From Zetaproteobacteria bacterium (lineage in GTDB: Bacteria; Pseudomonadota; Alphaproteobacteria; Micavibrionales; Micavibrionaceae): DNA of 17,421 bases. The notes below the pieces were generated by a model. It had not been told where the DNA came from and did no database searches. It worked only from the letters and a program-made list of their open reading frames with translations. The position numbers were made by a program, and so were the translations under genes. The stretch covers positions 421,640-439,060 of the forward strand of contig NVXI01000001.1 of assembly GCA_002747015.1 (NCBI GenBank), given 5' to 3'. Shown here piece after piece: positions 7,105-13,553 of this stretch (its first letter is position 1; every line of letters starts with the position of its first letter).

Positions 7105-8238
7105 TTAGGTATTTATGCGACTATATATTTTTTTCCATGCGGATAAAAATGCATCAATATCGCCCTCTTTCGTAGCCCAGCCGAGCGAAACACGCAAGGC
7201 ACTTGATGCAATTTCTGCGCTTTTCCCCATGGCTTTTAAGGTAACACTAGGCTTCACCGTGCCGCTGGAACAGGCAGAGCCATTACTGAGCGCGATCCCT
7301 TCCAAATCAAACGCCATTAACATGCTTTGCGAATTAGCCCCGTTTAAGGAGAAAAAACTGGTATTCACCACGCGAGATACATTTTCACTATGGATAATAA
7401 CATCAGGCGATATCACTTTAAGCCCTTCTTCTAGTTTATCACGTAAAATAGCCAAATCCTGATATGTATCCAATCCATCACGCACGACCTGCGCCGCCGC
7501 CCCGAAACCTGCAATTCCGGCAACATTTTCCGTTCCTGCACGTGCTGATTTTTCCTGCCCACCACCGATAAGAAGTTGCGGCGTTTGCCCGCACAGGCCA
7601 AGGACAAGTGCACCACCCCCTTGCGGGCCACCAATTTTATGAGAAGACAATGTCAGGAAATCAATGCCATCGGCGCGCATATCAACGGGAATACGCCCGA
7701 CCCCTTGTGTTGCATCACAATGAAACAACGCGCCATACTTATGCGCCAACGCACTTAATGCATGAATATCCTGCACAACGCCGGTTTCATTATTCACATA
7801 CATACATGACAACAGAGAAACCTTTTCCTGTGTGCTCAACATGTCCGCCAAAACATCCAAACGGATAAGCCCATCACCATCCACTGGCACAACACGAACA
7901 CACCCACCATTTGCACTAATTGCCTCAGACACAGAGGGATGCTCAACAGCAGAAATCAGGATACTTTCATCCGGATACTTTTCCGTGAAGTGTCGCAATA
8001 CCGTATTATTACCCTCGGTCGCGCCACTATTAAAAATAACCTGATTAACATCCGCACCAACCAAATCAGAAACATGACAGCGCGCATCCTCGATAATTTT
8101 ACGACCTGCACGCCCATAATAATGCACAGAAGAGGCATTATGCGCGCCGCATTCTGGGTTTAAAATCGGCTCCATCACCCTCCATACATCAGGGTGCAGA
8201 GGGGCGCTGGCGTTATAATCAAGGTAAATATGCGTCAT
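7105..8238 (-). CDS. Cysteine desulfurase, NifS/IscS family
   Basis: A 377-residue PLP enzyme that removes sulfur from cysteine to form alanine and a persulfide. Features: Y-L-D-Y-N-A-S-A-P at the start; S-G-A-T-E-G-N-N (PLP phosphate binding); E-H-P-S-V with His100; D175 of C-D-A-T-Q-G; the Schiff-base lysine K201 in S-S-H-K-I-G-G-P-Q-G; R-A-G-T-E-N; and the catalytic Cys323 in S-N-G-S-A-C-S-S-G. The start is set at 8238 (MTHIYLDYNA), which has GGAG 6 nt upstream; an ATG 15 nt earlier (8253) overlaps that ribosome binding site. The ferredoxin follows 36 bp downstream. No IscU scaffold, IscA, chaperone or Rrf2 regulator is in view, so this is a partial or dispersed Fe-S set, or the enzyme serves tRNA thiolation. 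Confidence 0.96.
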   Translation of the reverse strand: MTHIYLDYNASAPLHPDVWRVMEPILNPECGAHNASSVHYYGRAGRKIIEDARCHVSDLVGADVNQVIFNSGATEGNNTVLRHFTEKYPDESILISAVEHPSVSEAISANGGCVRVVPVDGDGLIRLDVLADMLSTQEKVSLLSCMYVNNETGVVQDIHALSALAHKYGALFHCDATQGVGRIPVDMRADGIDFLTLSSHKIGGPQGGGALVLGLCGQTPQLLIGGGQEKSARAGTENVAGIAGFGAAAQVVRDGLDTYQDLAILRDKLEEGLKVISPDVIIHSENVSRVVNTSFFSLNGANSQSMLMAFDLEGIALSNGSACSSGTVKPSVTLKAMGKSAEIASSALRVSLGWATKEGDIDAFLSAWKKIYSRINT

Positions 8239-8300
8239 TTCAAGCTCCACCATAGAGATTCTGTAAAGAAATTATATCATTTAGCCTCTGAAGATAACCA

Positions 8301-8309
8301 TTATCCACA
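8301..8309 (+). other. DnaA-box match
   Basis: TTATCCACA matches the DnaA box consensus TTATNCACA exactly, in the divergent intergenic region between the cysteine desulfurase and the hydrolase. A near match (TTCTCCACA) follows at 8397-8405. Two sites alone do not make an origin; they could be regulatory or chance. Confidence 0.3.
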
Positions 8310-8379
8310 TTGTTTTTCAATCACTTATAAGAATTTTATGGACTTATTCCATCTTCTCTAATATAACAGGGGCAATTCT

Positions 8380-8402
8380 GGAGAAGACATAACACCTTCT
8401 CC
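8380..8402. repeat. Inverted repeat upstream of the hydrolase gene
   Basis: GGAGAAG (8380-8386) and CTTCTCC (8396-8402) form a perfect 7-bp inverted repeat with a 9-base centre. ATTCT (8375-8379) and AGAAT (8406-8410) could add five pairs past a three-base bulge. A further CTTCTC lies at 8353-8358. The dyad ends 50 bp before the hydrolase ATG and could be an operator or a 5'-UTR hairpin. Confidence 0.5.
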
Positions 8403-8452
8403 ACAAGAATACATAAATATATAGTCAACCATCAAAATAAAAAGAGGTATGA

Positions 8453-9121
8453 ATGCCCGAGGTTATTCTCACTGGACCAGCAGGTCGTCTTGAAGGTCGT
8501 TATTCACATTCAAAAACAAAAGATGCGCCATTGGCGTTGATACTACACCCAAATCCGCAACATGGCGGAACAATGAACAATAAAATCACGCATGCCCTGT
8601 TTCAGGCACATGTCGAACGTGGCTTTTCCACATTACGCTTTAACTTTCGGGGTGTTGGGCGCTCTCAAGGTGTGTATGATGAAGGCGAAGGCGAACTAAG
8701 TGACGCAGCAGCCGCACTGGACTGGATGATGGACCTCAATCCAAATACACCATATGTCTGGGTTGCCGGATTTTCATTTGGTGCCTGGATCGGAATGCAG
8801 CTTTTAATGCGTCGCCCGGAAATCGAAGGATTTATCACCGTCGCTCCACCCGCGCATATAGAAGATTTTGCATTCTTGGCACCATGCCCGACATCTGGTC
8901 TGGTTTTGCACGGCGAACGTGACGACATTATCCCACGCACATCTGTTGATGAATTCGTTGAAAAGCTTTACATGCAAAAAGGGATCGATATTGATTACCG
9001 CGTGTTGCCCAATGCAAATCACTTCTTCCATAACAACATTGATACAATGATTGACCATGTTCACGACCACATGAACAAGGCACAAGGCGGAAATAACGTA
9101 CCGGTTAAAATCGCAGCTTAG
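8453..9121 (+). CDS. Alpha/beta hydrolase, COG2945-type
   Basis: A 222-residue cytoplasmic alpha/beta hydrolase. The oxyanion loop H-P-N-P-Q-H-G-G-T-M (about 32-41) and F-N-F-R-G-V-G-R-S-Q-G (about 63-73) are typical of the short COG2945 group. The nucleophile is Ser108 in G-F-S-F-G; H-G-E-R-D-D-I-I-P supplies the acid (Asp157 or Asp158), and His190 in N-A-N-H-F-F completes the triad. The substrate is unknown; the family is annotated as predicted esterase or lysophospholipase-like. AGAGG lies 5 nt before the ATG. The gene is divergent from the cysteine desulfurase, with which it shares a 214-bp regulatory region, and is monocistronic, ending at a hairpin and a strong bidirectional terminator. 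Confidence 0.92.
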   Translation: MPEVILTGPAGRLEGRYSHSKTKDAPLALILHPNPQHGGTMNNKITHALFQAHVERGFSTLRFNFRGVGRSQGVYDEGEGELSDAAAALDWMMDLNPNTPYVWVAGFSFGAWIGMQLLMRRPEIEGFITVAPPAHIEDFAFLAPCPTSGLVLHGERDDIIPRTSVDEFVEKLYMQKGIDIDYRVLPNANHFFHNNIDTMIDHVHDHMNKAQGGNNVPVKIAA

Positions 9122-9125
9122 TAGC

Positions 9126-9145
9126 GGCGATCATTAATCATCGCC
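9126..9145. repeat. Short hairpin after the hydrolase gene
   Basis: GGCGAT (9126-9131) and ATCGCC (9140-9145) flank an 8-base centre containing ATTAAT. It begins 5 bp after the stop codon and precedes the true terminator; no U-run follows it directly. Confidence 0.5.
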
Positions 9146-9164
9146 TTACAGGCAAAAAACAGAC

Positions 9165-9198
9165 AAAAAAAAGCGGGCTATATAGCTCGCTTTTTTTA
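9165..9198. terminator. Bidirectional rho-independent terminator
   Basis: An A-run, then GCG-G-GCTA, loop TA, TAGC-T-CGC, then TTTTTTTA. The stem (GCGGGCTA 9173-9180, TAGCTCGC 9183-9190, one G-T pair) is flanked by A-tract and T-tract, so it can end transcription of both the hydrolase (plus) and the convergent small-protein gene (minus). Confidence 0.92.
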
Positions 9199-9220
9199 TA
9201 TCATCTTGAAATAACGCACA

Positions 9221-9625
9221 TTACATGCCGTGATCATCTGGCTCTGAAGTCGAAACAACAGGAAGAGTCATCGTTCCCAAATCAGGCTTCGTCTTATCCC
9301 ATCTCTCCAACCATGTTTCCTGTGGCACAACCTGCGCCGGTGGTTGAAAGCTTTCTGACAAAGCAACAGCTTCCGGATCAACAACAGCATTAAAAGCAGG
9401 TATACCCTGATCCATTGTACCCAAGTTAGGCTTAATTTCATCCCATGCGGCCAATTCCGTCAGATCACGCGCTTCTTCAGGACTAACCCAAACTGCCGGC
9501 GTATCTAAGCTAGCATCAAGCGGTAACTCCTTCCCTGTCTCAGGATTTACTATTTTATTCAGACGACCACGCCACTGATCAAATTCTTCTTTACTACCCA
9601 ACTCAAACTTTTCAGCACCACTCAT
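9221..9625 (-). CDS. Small acidic protein with duplicated WDxxKPxLGTM motif
   Basis: A 134-residue acidic soluble protein with no signal peptide or membrane span; the family is not recognised. The visible structure is a duplication: W61-D-E-I-K-P-N-L-G-T-M71 and W109-D-K-T-K-P-D-L-G-T-M119, 48 residues apart, each preceded by L-x-E/R helices, with an intervening Pro/Val-rich segment. The N-terminal part (residues 1-55) contains F-D-Q-W-R-G-R-L-N-K-I-V-N-P-E-T-G and P-A-V-W-V-S-P-E-E-A, which look like short ordered elements. AAAGGTG precedes the ATG at suitable distance, and the gene ends at a shared bidirectional terminator, so it is very likely expressed. Proline-rich linkers with repeated short Trp motifs suggest a peptide-like binding protein, but no function can be claimed. 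Confidence 0.75.
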   Translation of the reverse strand: MSGAEKFELGSKEEFDQWRGRLNKIVNPETGKELPLDASLDTPAVWVSPEEARDLTELAAWDEIKPNLGTMDQGIPAFNAVVDPEAVALSESFQPPAQVVPQETWLERWDKTKPDLGTMTLPVVSTSEPDDHGM

Positions 9626-9714
9626 TACTCATCACCTTTTATTCAGTTTTACGAAACCATCTTACAACAGAAATGTCTTATATATGGTTAACATATCGCA
9701 AAGCAAGAAAAAAA

Positions 9715-10245
9715 TTATGACAAGACCGCCTCCCCTGTCAAAACAGCAGCCACTGCGTGTATGACCGCCGCAACACGCGCCGCGGTTTGGATCTCTGATG
9801 TGCTCAAACCTTCCTTACGTAACGCCGCCTCATGCGCATCGATACACATACCGCAGCCATTAATAATCGACACAGCAAGCGACCACAGCTCAAAATCAAT
9901 TTTATCAACACCAGGGTTGGCAATCACATTCATCCGCAATTTTGCCTGTAAGGTTTGATATTCCTTGTTCTTCGCCAAATGCACAAAGCGGTAATAGATA
10001 TTATTCATCGCCATAATCGAAGCCGCCGCCTTCGCCGCTTTCTGTGCCTCATCCGATAAATGCTCTTGTACGGCCGCATTGATTGCCGCAATGACAGTTA
10101 CATTCCCAGTTGCCAAAGCAGAAGCCAAAAACGTGCCCCACAGGCGCTGCGTATTTAGAGTTTCATCTGATGCCAAAGACGATAAATTAAGCTTAATATC
10201 TTTCGCATAGTCAGGGATTTGTGATTTTAATTCTGAAATAGACAT
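9715..10245 (-). CDS. ahpD: AhpD, alkyl hydroperoxidase (carboxymuconolactone decarboxylase fold)
   Basis: A 176-residue protein of the AhpD family. The catalytic set is Glu119, Cys131-x2-Cys134 in [10 protein letters not shown], and His138, each one position from Mycobacterium tuberculosis AhpD (Glu118, Cys130, Cys133, His137). AhpD reduces the disulfide of AhpC using a lipoylated partner and has weak peroxidase activity itself. The N-terminus [20 protein letters not shown] is the conserved family start; the ATG at 10245 has GGAG 7 nt upstream, while an upstream in-frame ATG (10299) would add a non-homologous hydrophobic extension overlapping the terminator stem. It lies 199 bp downstream of ahpC with a terminator between, so expression from the ahpC promoter would depend on readthrough. 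Confidence 0.95.
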   Translation of the reverse strand: MSISELKSQIPDYAKDIKLNLSSLASDETLNTQRLWGTFLASALATGNVTVIAAINAAVQEHLSDEAQKAAKAAASIMAMNNIYYRFVHLAKNKEYQTLQAKLRMNVIANPGVDKIDFELWSLAVSIINGCGMCIDAHEAALRKEGLSTSEIQTAARVAAVIHAVAAVLTGEAVLS

Positions 10246-10269
10246 ATTCTTTCTCCATATTTTAGATAC

Positions 10270-10304
10270 AAAAAGGGCGGCATCAGCCAAGCAAAACACC
10301 GCCC
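10270..10304 (-). terminator. Rho-independent terminator between ahpC and ahpD
   Basis: Read on the minus strand, GGGCGG pairs with CCGCCC (plus 10299-10304 and 10275-10280) around an 18-base loop and is followed directly by TTTTT (plus 10274-10270). It lies about 140 bp after the ahpC stop and 25 bp before the ahpD start, so it should attenuate ahpC-ahpD readthrough. Confidence 0.8.
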
Positions 10305-10343
10305 ATGATTTAATTTCTTAAGCAAACCAAAGCATTTCGTGGC

Positions 10344-10424
10344 AAAAATAGTGGAGTTCCACTGCCCCGTAGCGCAGCGTATATGTACATACGTGAGGAA
10401 CGGAAGCATAAAAGCACGCTATTT
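10344..10424. ncRNA. Structured intercistronic element between ahpC and ahpD (candidate)
   Basis: AAATAG (10346-10351) can pair with CTATTT (10419-10424) as an outer stem. Inside are the hairpin AGTGGA-GT-TCCACT (10350-10363, competing at its edge with the outer stem), CCGT/ACGG (10367-10370 with 10400-10403) and, within the latter, CGTAT/ATACG (10378-10382 with 10389-10393). The pairing works on either strand as DNA; on the minus strand it would lie in the ahpC 3'-UTR. No known riboswitch or sRNA is recognised. The central part resembles the element at 4455-4530, so it may instead be a dispersed repeat. Confidence 0.35.
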
Positions 10425-10444
10425 ACAGCCCGAAAGACAAAGGT

Positions 10445-11026
10445 TTAAGCGGCGATCTTGCTTGCTTCTGCAGAAACATCAATCGTATCACCACCTGTTG
10501 GGCGGTTACACGGACATAGCTCATCAGATTGTAGAGCGTCAAGGATACGTAAAGTTTCCTTTGGATTACGCCCAACATTCAAACCATTAACCGAAACATG
10601 CTGAATAATGCCATCTGGGTCCACAATATATGTTGCGCGCAGGGCAACACCCGCTTCTGCATGACGCACACCAAGACCATCAATCAATGATCCATTTGTG
10701 TCTGCAAATGACCATTGACCTAGGCTTTTAAGGCCGTCATGTTCACGACGCCATGCCAATTTACAAAATTCATTATCTGAGGAACCACCCAAAACAACAG
10801 TGTCACGATCTGCAAAATCTTCATTCAGATTTGCAAATTCAATGATTTCTGTCGGACAAATGAATGTAAAATCTTTCGGGTAGAAAAAGAAAACCTTCCA
10901 TTTCCCTTCAAAGCTTTTTTCCGTGATCGTCTCAAACGCGCTCTCGCCGTTTTCTTCATGCACATTAAAGCCGGGTTTTACGCCTGTAATTTCAAATTCA
11001 GGAATTTGATCACCAATACCGAGCAT
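10445..11026 (-). CDS. ahpC: AhpC, alkyl hydroperoxide reductase / 2-Cys peroxiredoxin
   Basis: A 193-residue typical 2-Cys peroxiredoxin that reduces hydrogen peroxide and organic peroxides. The peroxidatic Cys57 lies in D-F-T-F-I-C-P-T-E, the supporting Arg130 in A-L-R-A-T-Y-I-V-D-P-D-G, and C-terminal Cys171 and Cys173 in D-E-L-C-P-C-N. This three-cysteine arrangement is that of the AhpC subgroup partnered by AhpD (M. tuberculosis AhpC: Cys61, Cys174, Cys176) rather than of the AhpF-dependent enteric group, and ahpD indeed follows. GGAG lies 8 nt before the ATG. The gene is divergent from oxyR across a region with paired AGTGA/TCACT half-sites, so induction by oxidised OxyR is expected. 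Confidence 0.97.
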   Translation of the reverse strand: MLGIGDQIPEFEITGVKPGFNVHEENGESAFETITEKSFEGKWKVFFFYPKDFTFICPTEIIEFANLNEDFADRDTVVLGGSSDNEFCKLAWRREHDGLKSLGQWSFADTNGSLIDGLGVRHAEAGVALRATYIVDPDGIIQHVSVNGLNVGRNPKETLRILDALQSDELCPCNRPTGGDTIDVSAEASKIAA

Positions 11027-11097
11027 CTTATTATCTCCATTTGTTTAAGAATTCATTTTCTATAGGATGAAGATTGCACGGATTCATCCCTAAAATC

Positions 11098-11137
11098 CAG
11101 TGCATAATACCACTGTATAATAGTGAAAAAATCACTA
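11098..11137. promoter_or_regulatory. Candidate OxyR operator in the ahpC-oxyR divergent region
   Basis: Half-sites in order: CAGTG (11098-11102), CACTG (11111-11115), AGTGA (11122-11126) and TCACT (11132-11136). TAGTGA-AAAAA-TCACTA (11121-11137) is a perfect 6-bp inverted repeat. Four alternating half-sites about one helical turn apart are what OxyR tetramers bind (ATAG-N7-CTAT-type arrays). TATAAT (11116-11121) could be the -10 element of oxyR, and TATTAT on the minus strand (plus 11104-11109) that of ahpC, with the perfect dyad overlapping its -35 position. Confidence 0.6.
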
Positions 11138-11170
11138 CTAAATAATATTACAGATGATATAATTACTAAT

Positions 11171-12052
11171 ATGATCAGACCAACCCTACGACAAATGGAA
11201 TATTTAATCGCACTGGAAGATGAAAAATCATTCAGCGCCGCCGCGCAAATATGCCACATAACCCAATCCACATTAGGCGCAGGGATCAGGGAATTAGAGA
11301 ACATCCTTCAGCAACCTTTGGTTAATCGTGGGCAACGGAAAAATATAACACTCACAACTTTCGGCGCAGAAGTCGCACGTAACGCACGCGAAATACTACG
11401 TGAAACGGATAAAATAACCACACGCGCAAAACTCATAAAAGCACCACTTACCGGCCCTTTGCGCCTTGGTATTATCCCAACAATTGCACCATATTTCTTG
11501 CCCACCATCCTACCCATCATACAAGAGAATTTTCCCGCCCTTGAACTGGAAATACACGAAGAAATCAGTGATCGCCTCGTAAACAGCATTCAAAAAGGCG
11601 CATTAGACATGGTTTTAATGGCCTTTCCCTTTGAAACTCCTGACCTGACACAAATGTTCCTATTTGAAGAACCGTTCTACCTTGCCTGCCCAAAAGAACG
11701 CGAACCACGTAAAAACGCCCTTAATACCGGAGATATTGACACAAAAGACATCCTTCTCCTTGATGATGGCCATTGCCTGCGCGACCATGCCATCACCGCA
11801 TGCGGCCTGCAAAATACCGCGCAACGTAAGGCATACAGTGCAACATCCCTGCAAACCCTTATCCAACTAGTCAACCATAATTACGGCATGACACTACTGC
11901 CTGAGATGGCCTTAAAGAATTTACCGGAAAATATAGCCATCCGCCCCTTTAACACCCCAAAACCAACCCGACAAATCGGCGTAGCATGGCGATATGGACA
12001 CCCCAGACGCGCAGAATTTGAAACATTGGGCAAAGCGATGATAAACACATAA
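11171..12052 (+). CDS. oxyR: OxyR, LysR-type peroxide sensor and regulator
   Basis: A 293-residue LysR-family regulator. The N-terminus MIRPTLRQMEYLIALEDEKS leads into the winged helix-turn-helix (about residues 18-60, S-F-S-A-A-A-Q-I-C-H-I-T-Q-S-T-L). The effector domain holds D-D-G-H-C-L-R-D-H-A-I-T-A-C with Cys202 and Cys211, spaced nine residues apart like Cys199 and Cys208 of E. coli OxyR, which form the peroxide-sensing disulfide; the flanking residues are also conserved. It should activate ahpC and other peroxide genes. A GTG at 11123 would extend the protein by 16 residues, but the family starts at the ATG at 11171; its ribosome binding site is weak. Divergence from ahpC is the classic arrangement. 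Confidence 0.96.
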   Translation: MIRPTLRQMEYLIALEDEKSFSAAAQICHITQSTLGAGIRELENILQQPLVNRGQRKNITLTTFGAEVARNAREILRETDKITTRAKLIKAPLTGPLRLGIIPTIAPYFLPTILPIIQENFPALELEIHEEISDRLVNSIQKGALDMVLMAFPFETPDLTQMFLFEEPFYLACPKEREPRKNALNTGDIDTKDILLLDDGHCLRDHAITACGLQNTAQRKAYSATSLQTLIQLVNHNYGMTLLPEMALKNLPENIAIRPFNTPKPTRQIGVAWRYGHPRRAEFETLGKAMINT

Positions 12053-12096
12053 AGACACGTATAAAGCCGGATTTCCTTGCATATACACAAGATAGT

Positions 12097-12126
12097 TTGT
12101 AAAACACTACTATAAAGTGATATAAT
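12097..12126 (+). promoter_or_regulatory. Promoter of the repeat-domain gene pair
   Basis: TTGTAA (12097-12102) and a perfect TATAAT (12121-12126) are 18 bp apart, 33 bp before the ATG at 12159. The -10 hexamer is flanked by GTGA (12117-12120) and TCAC (12127-12130), so a dimeric regulator could sit over it. Confidence 0.6.
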
Positions 12127-12130
12127 TCAC
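12105..12130. promoter_or_regulatory. Operator-like element resembling the ahpC-oxyR site
   Basis: CACT (12105-12108), seven bases, AGTGA (12116-12120), six bases, TCAC (12127-12130). The ahpC-oxyR region has CACT, seven bases, AGTGA, five bases, TCAC at 11111-11135. The half-sites here are spaced exactly 11 bp. This suggests OxyR or another shared regulator; the sequence alone does not prove which. Confidence 0.45.
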
Positions 12131-12158
12131 GTAAATAAATAATTTTAAGGTGATAAAA

Positions 12159-12617
12159 ATGACTAAGCGTGTTGCATCAAACAGCGCAAAGCTGGACTTA
12201 ATAGAAAACGTAATGAGCCAATTTCATACGCATTGCGGCATATCGCAACAAACACCTGTGACACCGGAAGCAAGTTTAAATTACGGGAATGTTAATCCGG
12301 ATGATGTTATAGAGTTTTCAAACACCCTCAGACAAGCTCTAGAAGAGCACGTCACCGGAACAGGTGAGCCTGCGGCAACATTCAGACACGCCCAAAGCCT
12401 TAGAATGGGTCTTCTTTCAAGCCCGGAAGTCAAAAATCAAAATGGCGGTCAAGTTGATATATACCTAAAAAACGTAATGGTCATTGAAGACAACGTTCTT
12501 GATTCACTCAAAGCAACAGCAACCCTGCACGCAGACAGCCTTAACCCCAATTATCAAGGCGAAGATCCTGCCGATAAAAATGCAGATACTGCTCCAACGC
12601 GTGAACCTATACTTTAG
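12159..12617 (+). CDS. Unknown protein, one copy of a ~105-residue repeated domain
   Basis: A 152-residue soluble protein with no signal peptide or membrane segment; the family is not recognised. Residues about 14-130 align by eye with each of two copies in the next gene: a helical start (L-I-E-N-V-M-S-Q-F), E-F-S-N-T-L-R-Q-A-L (52-61), an H-x4-G-T-G-E-P-A-A-T-F helix, L-L-S-S-P-E-V-K-N (85-93), Y-L-K-N-V-M-V (102-108) and S-L-K-A-T-A-T-L-H-A-D-S-L-N (116-129). The tail (130-152) is acidic and polar and looks disordered. The ATG at 12159 is chosen over an in-frame GTG at 12150 because AAGGTG (12147-12152) fits as its ribosome binding site. The next gene starts 11 nt after the stop. A strong promoter with an AGTGA/TCAC dyad precedes it. 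Confidence 0.8.
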   Translation: MTKRVASNSAKLDLIENVMSQFHTHCGISQQTPVTPEASLNYGNVNPDDVIEFSNTLRQALEEHVTGTGEPAATFRHAQSLRMGLLSSPEVKNQNGGQVDIYLKNVMVIEDNVLDSLKATATLHADSLNPNYQGEDPADKNADTAPTREPIL

Positions 12618-12628
12618 AAATAAGTCCC

Positions 12629-13480
12629 ATGAAAAATGACAACGAAGGCAATTTCAGCGCACTACATCAACAGTTTTTGGCAAATATAGACCCAGAAACG
12701 TCACGCTTACCGACCCCTCTGGTTAAAGCAACGACTGAATTTTCAGAAACACTGCGCAAAGCTCTGGTAAGCCATCAGAAAAATACAGGCAAAGCCGAAG
12801 AACTCTTCCAAACGGCGCTACAGCAACGTGATAACCTTCTAGAGAATGAACAGGTGAAGAATGACCCTCACCTTACACAATATCTAAATGAAGTCATCGT
12901 GGTATCAGACGAGAGCACGGCCAAATCCCTGCAAGAAACATGGAATAAGCACGCCAACTCCTATAACGAAGCGTCAAGTGCGGTAACAATACCAGACATG
13001 CCAGAAGGCTTTCAAAGCCTTCACACACAATTTTGGGAATATGTAGAAACCACGCAAGACACCCTAAATACAGGCACGCAAAAAAGAGTAGAAGAGTTTT
13101 CCAAACTTCTAGGAACATCCATGGCAGAAATGTCAGGTGGTAATACAGATGAAGCACACCGCCTATTCGAGCTGTGCCAAGACATGAGGAAAGCACTTCT
13201 GGAAGACCCTAAAATCACACAGAATAAAGACCTCACCCACTATATATCAAACGTTATGGCCGACAATGGTGATACGAGATCATCGTTACGAACCACGGCA
13301 AAGTGGCACTCAGATGCCAGCGATTTAACACAAGCACAAAACTCCAACGAGCCATTATTCGAACAAGTTAGAACAATCGACGAGAACGAAAAAGATGCCC
13401 CCCTCCTCTCGGACGAGGAATGGGAAGAATACACAAATCCATACCCAAAGGATAATATACTCGACTTCCCAGAAAGATAG
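12629..13480 (+). CDS. Unknown protein with two tandem copies of the repeated domain
   Basis: A 283-residue soluble, acidic protein. Copy A (about residues 9-113) has E-F-S-E-T-L-R-K-A-L (37-46), L-L-E-N-E-Q-V-K-N-D, Y-L-N-E-V-I-V-V-S-D-E and S-L-Q-E-T-W-N-K-H-A-N-S. Copy B (about 128-231) has E-F-S-K-L-L-G-T-S-M (156-165), L-L-E-D-P-K-I-T-Q-N, Y-I-S-N-V-M-A-D-N-G-D and S-L-R-T-T-A-K-W-H-S-D-A. Both start with a phi-x-x-L-H-x-Q-F-W/L helix, matching the single copy in the preceding gene. A Glu/Asp-rich tail (about 232-283) ends the protein. The pattern looks all-helical. With a gap of only 11 nt it should be co-transcribed with gene 12159-12617; paralogy by duplication then fusion is the simplest origin. 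Function unknown. Confidence 0.8.
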   Translation: MKNDNEGNFSALHQQFLANIDPETSRLPTPLVKATTEFSETLRKALVSHQKNTGKAEELFQTALQQRDNLLENEQVKNDPHLTQYLNEVIVVSDESTAKSLQETWNKHANSYNEASSAVTIPDMPEGFQSLHTQFWEYVETTQDTLNTGTQKRVEEFSKLLGTSMAEMSGGNTDEAHRLFELCQDMRKALLEDPKITQNKDLTHYISNVMADNGDTRSSLRTTAKWHSDASDLTQAQNSNEPLFEQVRTIDENEKDAPLLSDEEWEEYTNPYPKDNILDFPER

Positions 13481-13553
13481 CAGTGCCACCCAGCTTATCA
13501 TCACAAAAACCGCAGAGTTGCAGAAATATAAAAAAGCCGATATAAACCTCTGC

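Noticed and set aside
7105..8163. Several plus-strand ORFs of 60-115 codons inside the cysteine desulfurase gene
   Set aside because: Antisense shadows of a strongly conserved enzyme; no ribosome binding sites or recognisable proteins.
8301..8405. Replication origin
   Set aside because: Only one exact and one near DnaA box, with no AT-rich unwinding region or origin-linked genes.
10339..10590. Plus-strand ORF of 83 codons and minus-strand ORF 10227-10409
   Set aside because: The first runs antisense into ahpC, the second crosses the terminator; both are explained by the structured or repeated non-coding element.
12159..13480. Toxin-antitoxin or phage cargo reading of the two unknown genes
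   Set aside because: No toxin motifs, integrase or attachment repeats are visible, and the second gene repeats the first rather than complementing it.
13395..13553. 53-codon upstream extension of trhO
   Set aside because: It overlaps the preceding gene out of frame and has no similarity to the TrhO N-terminus.
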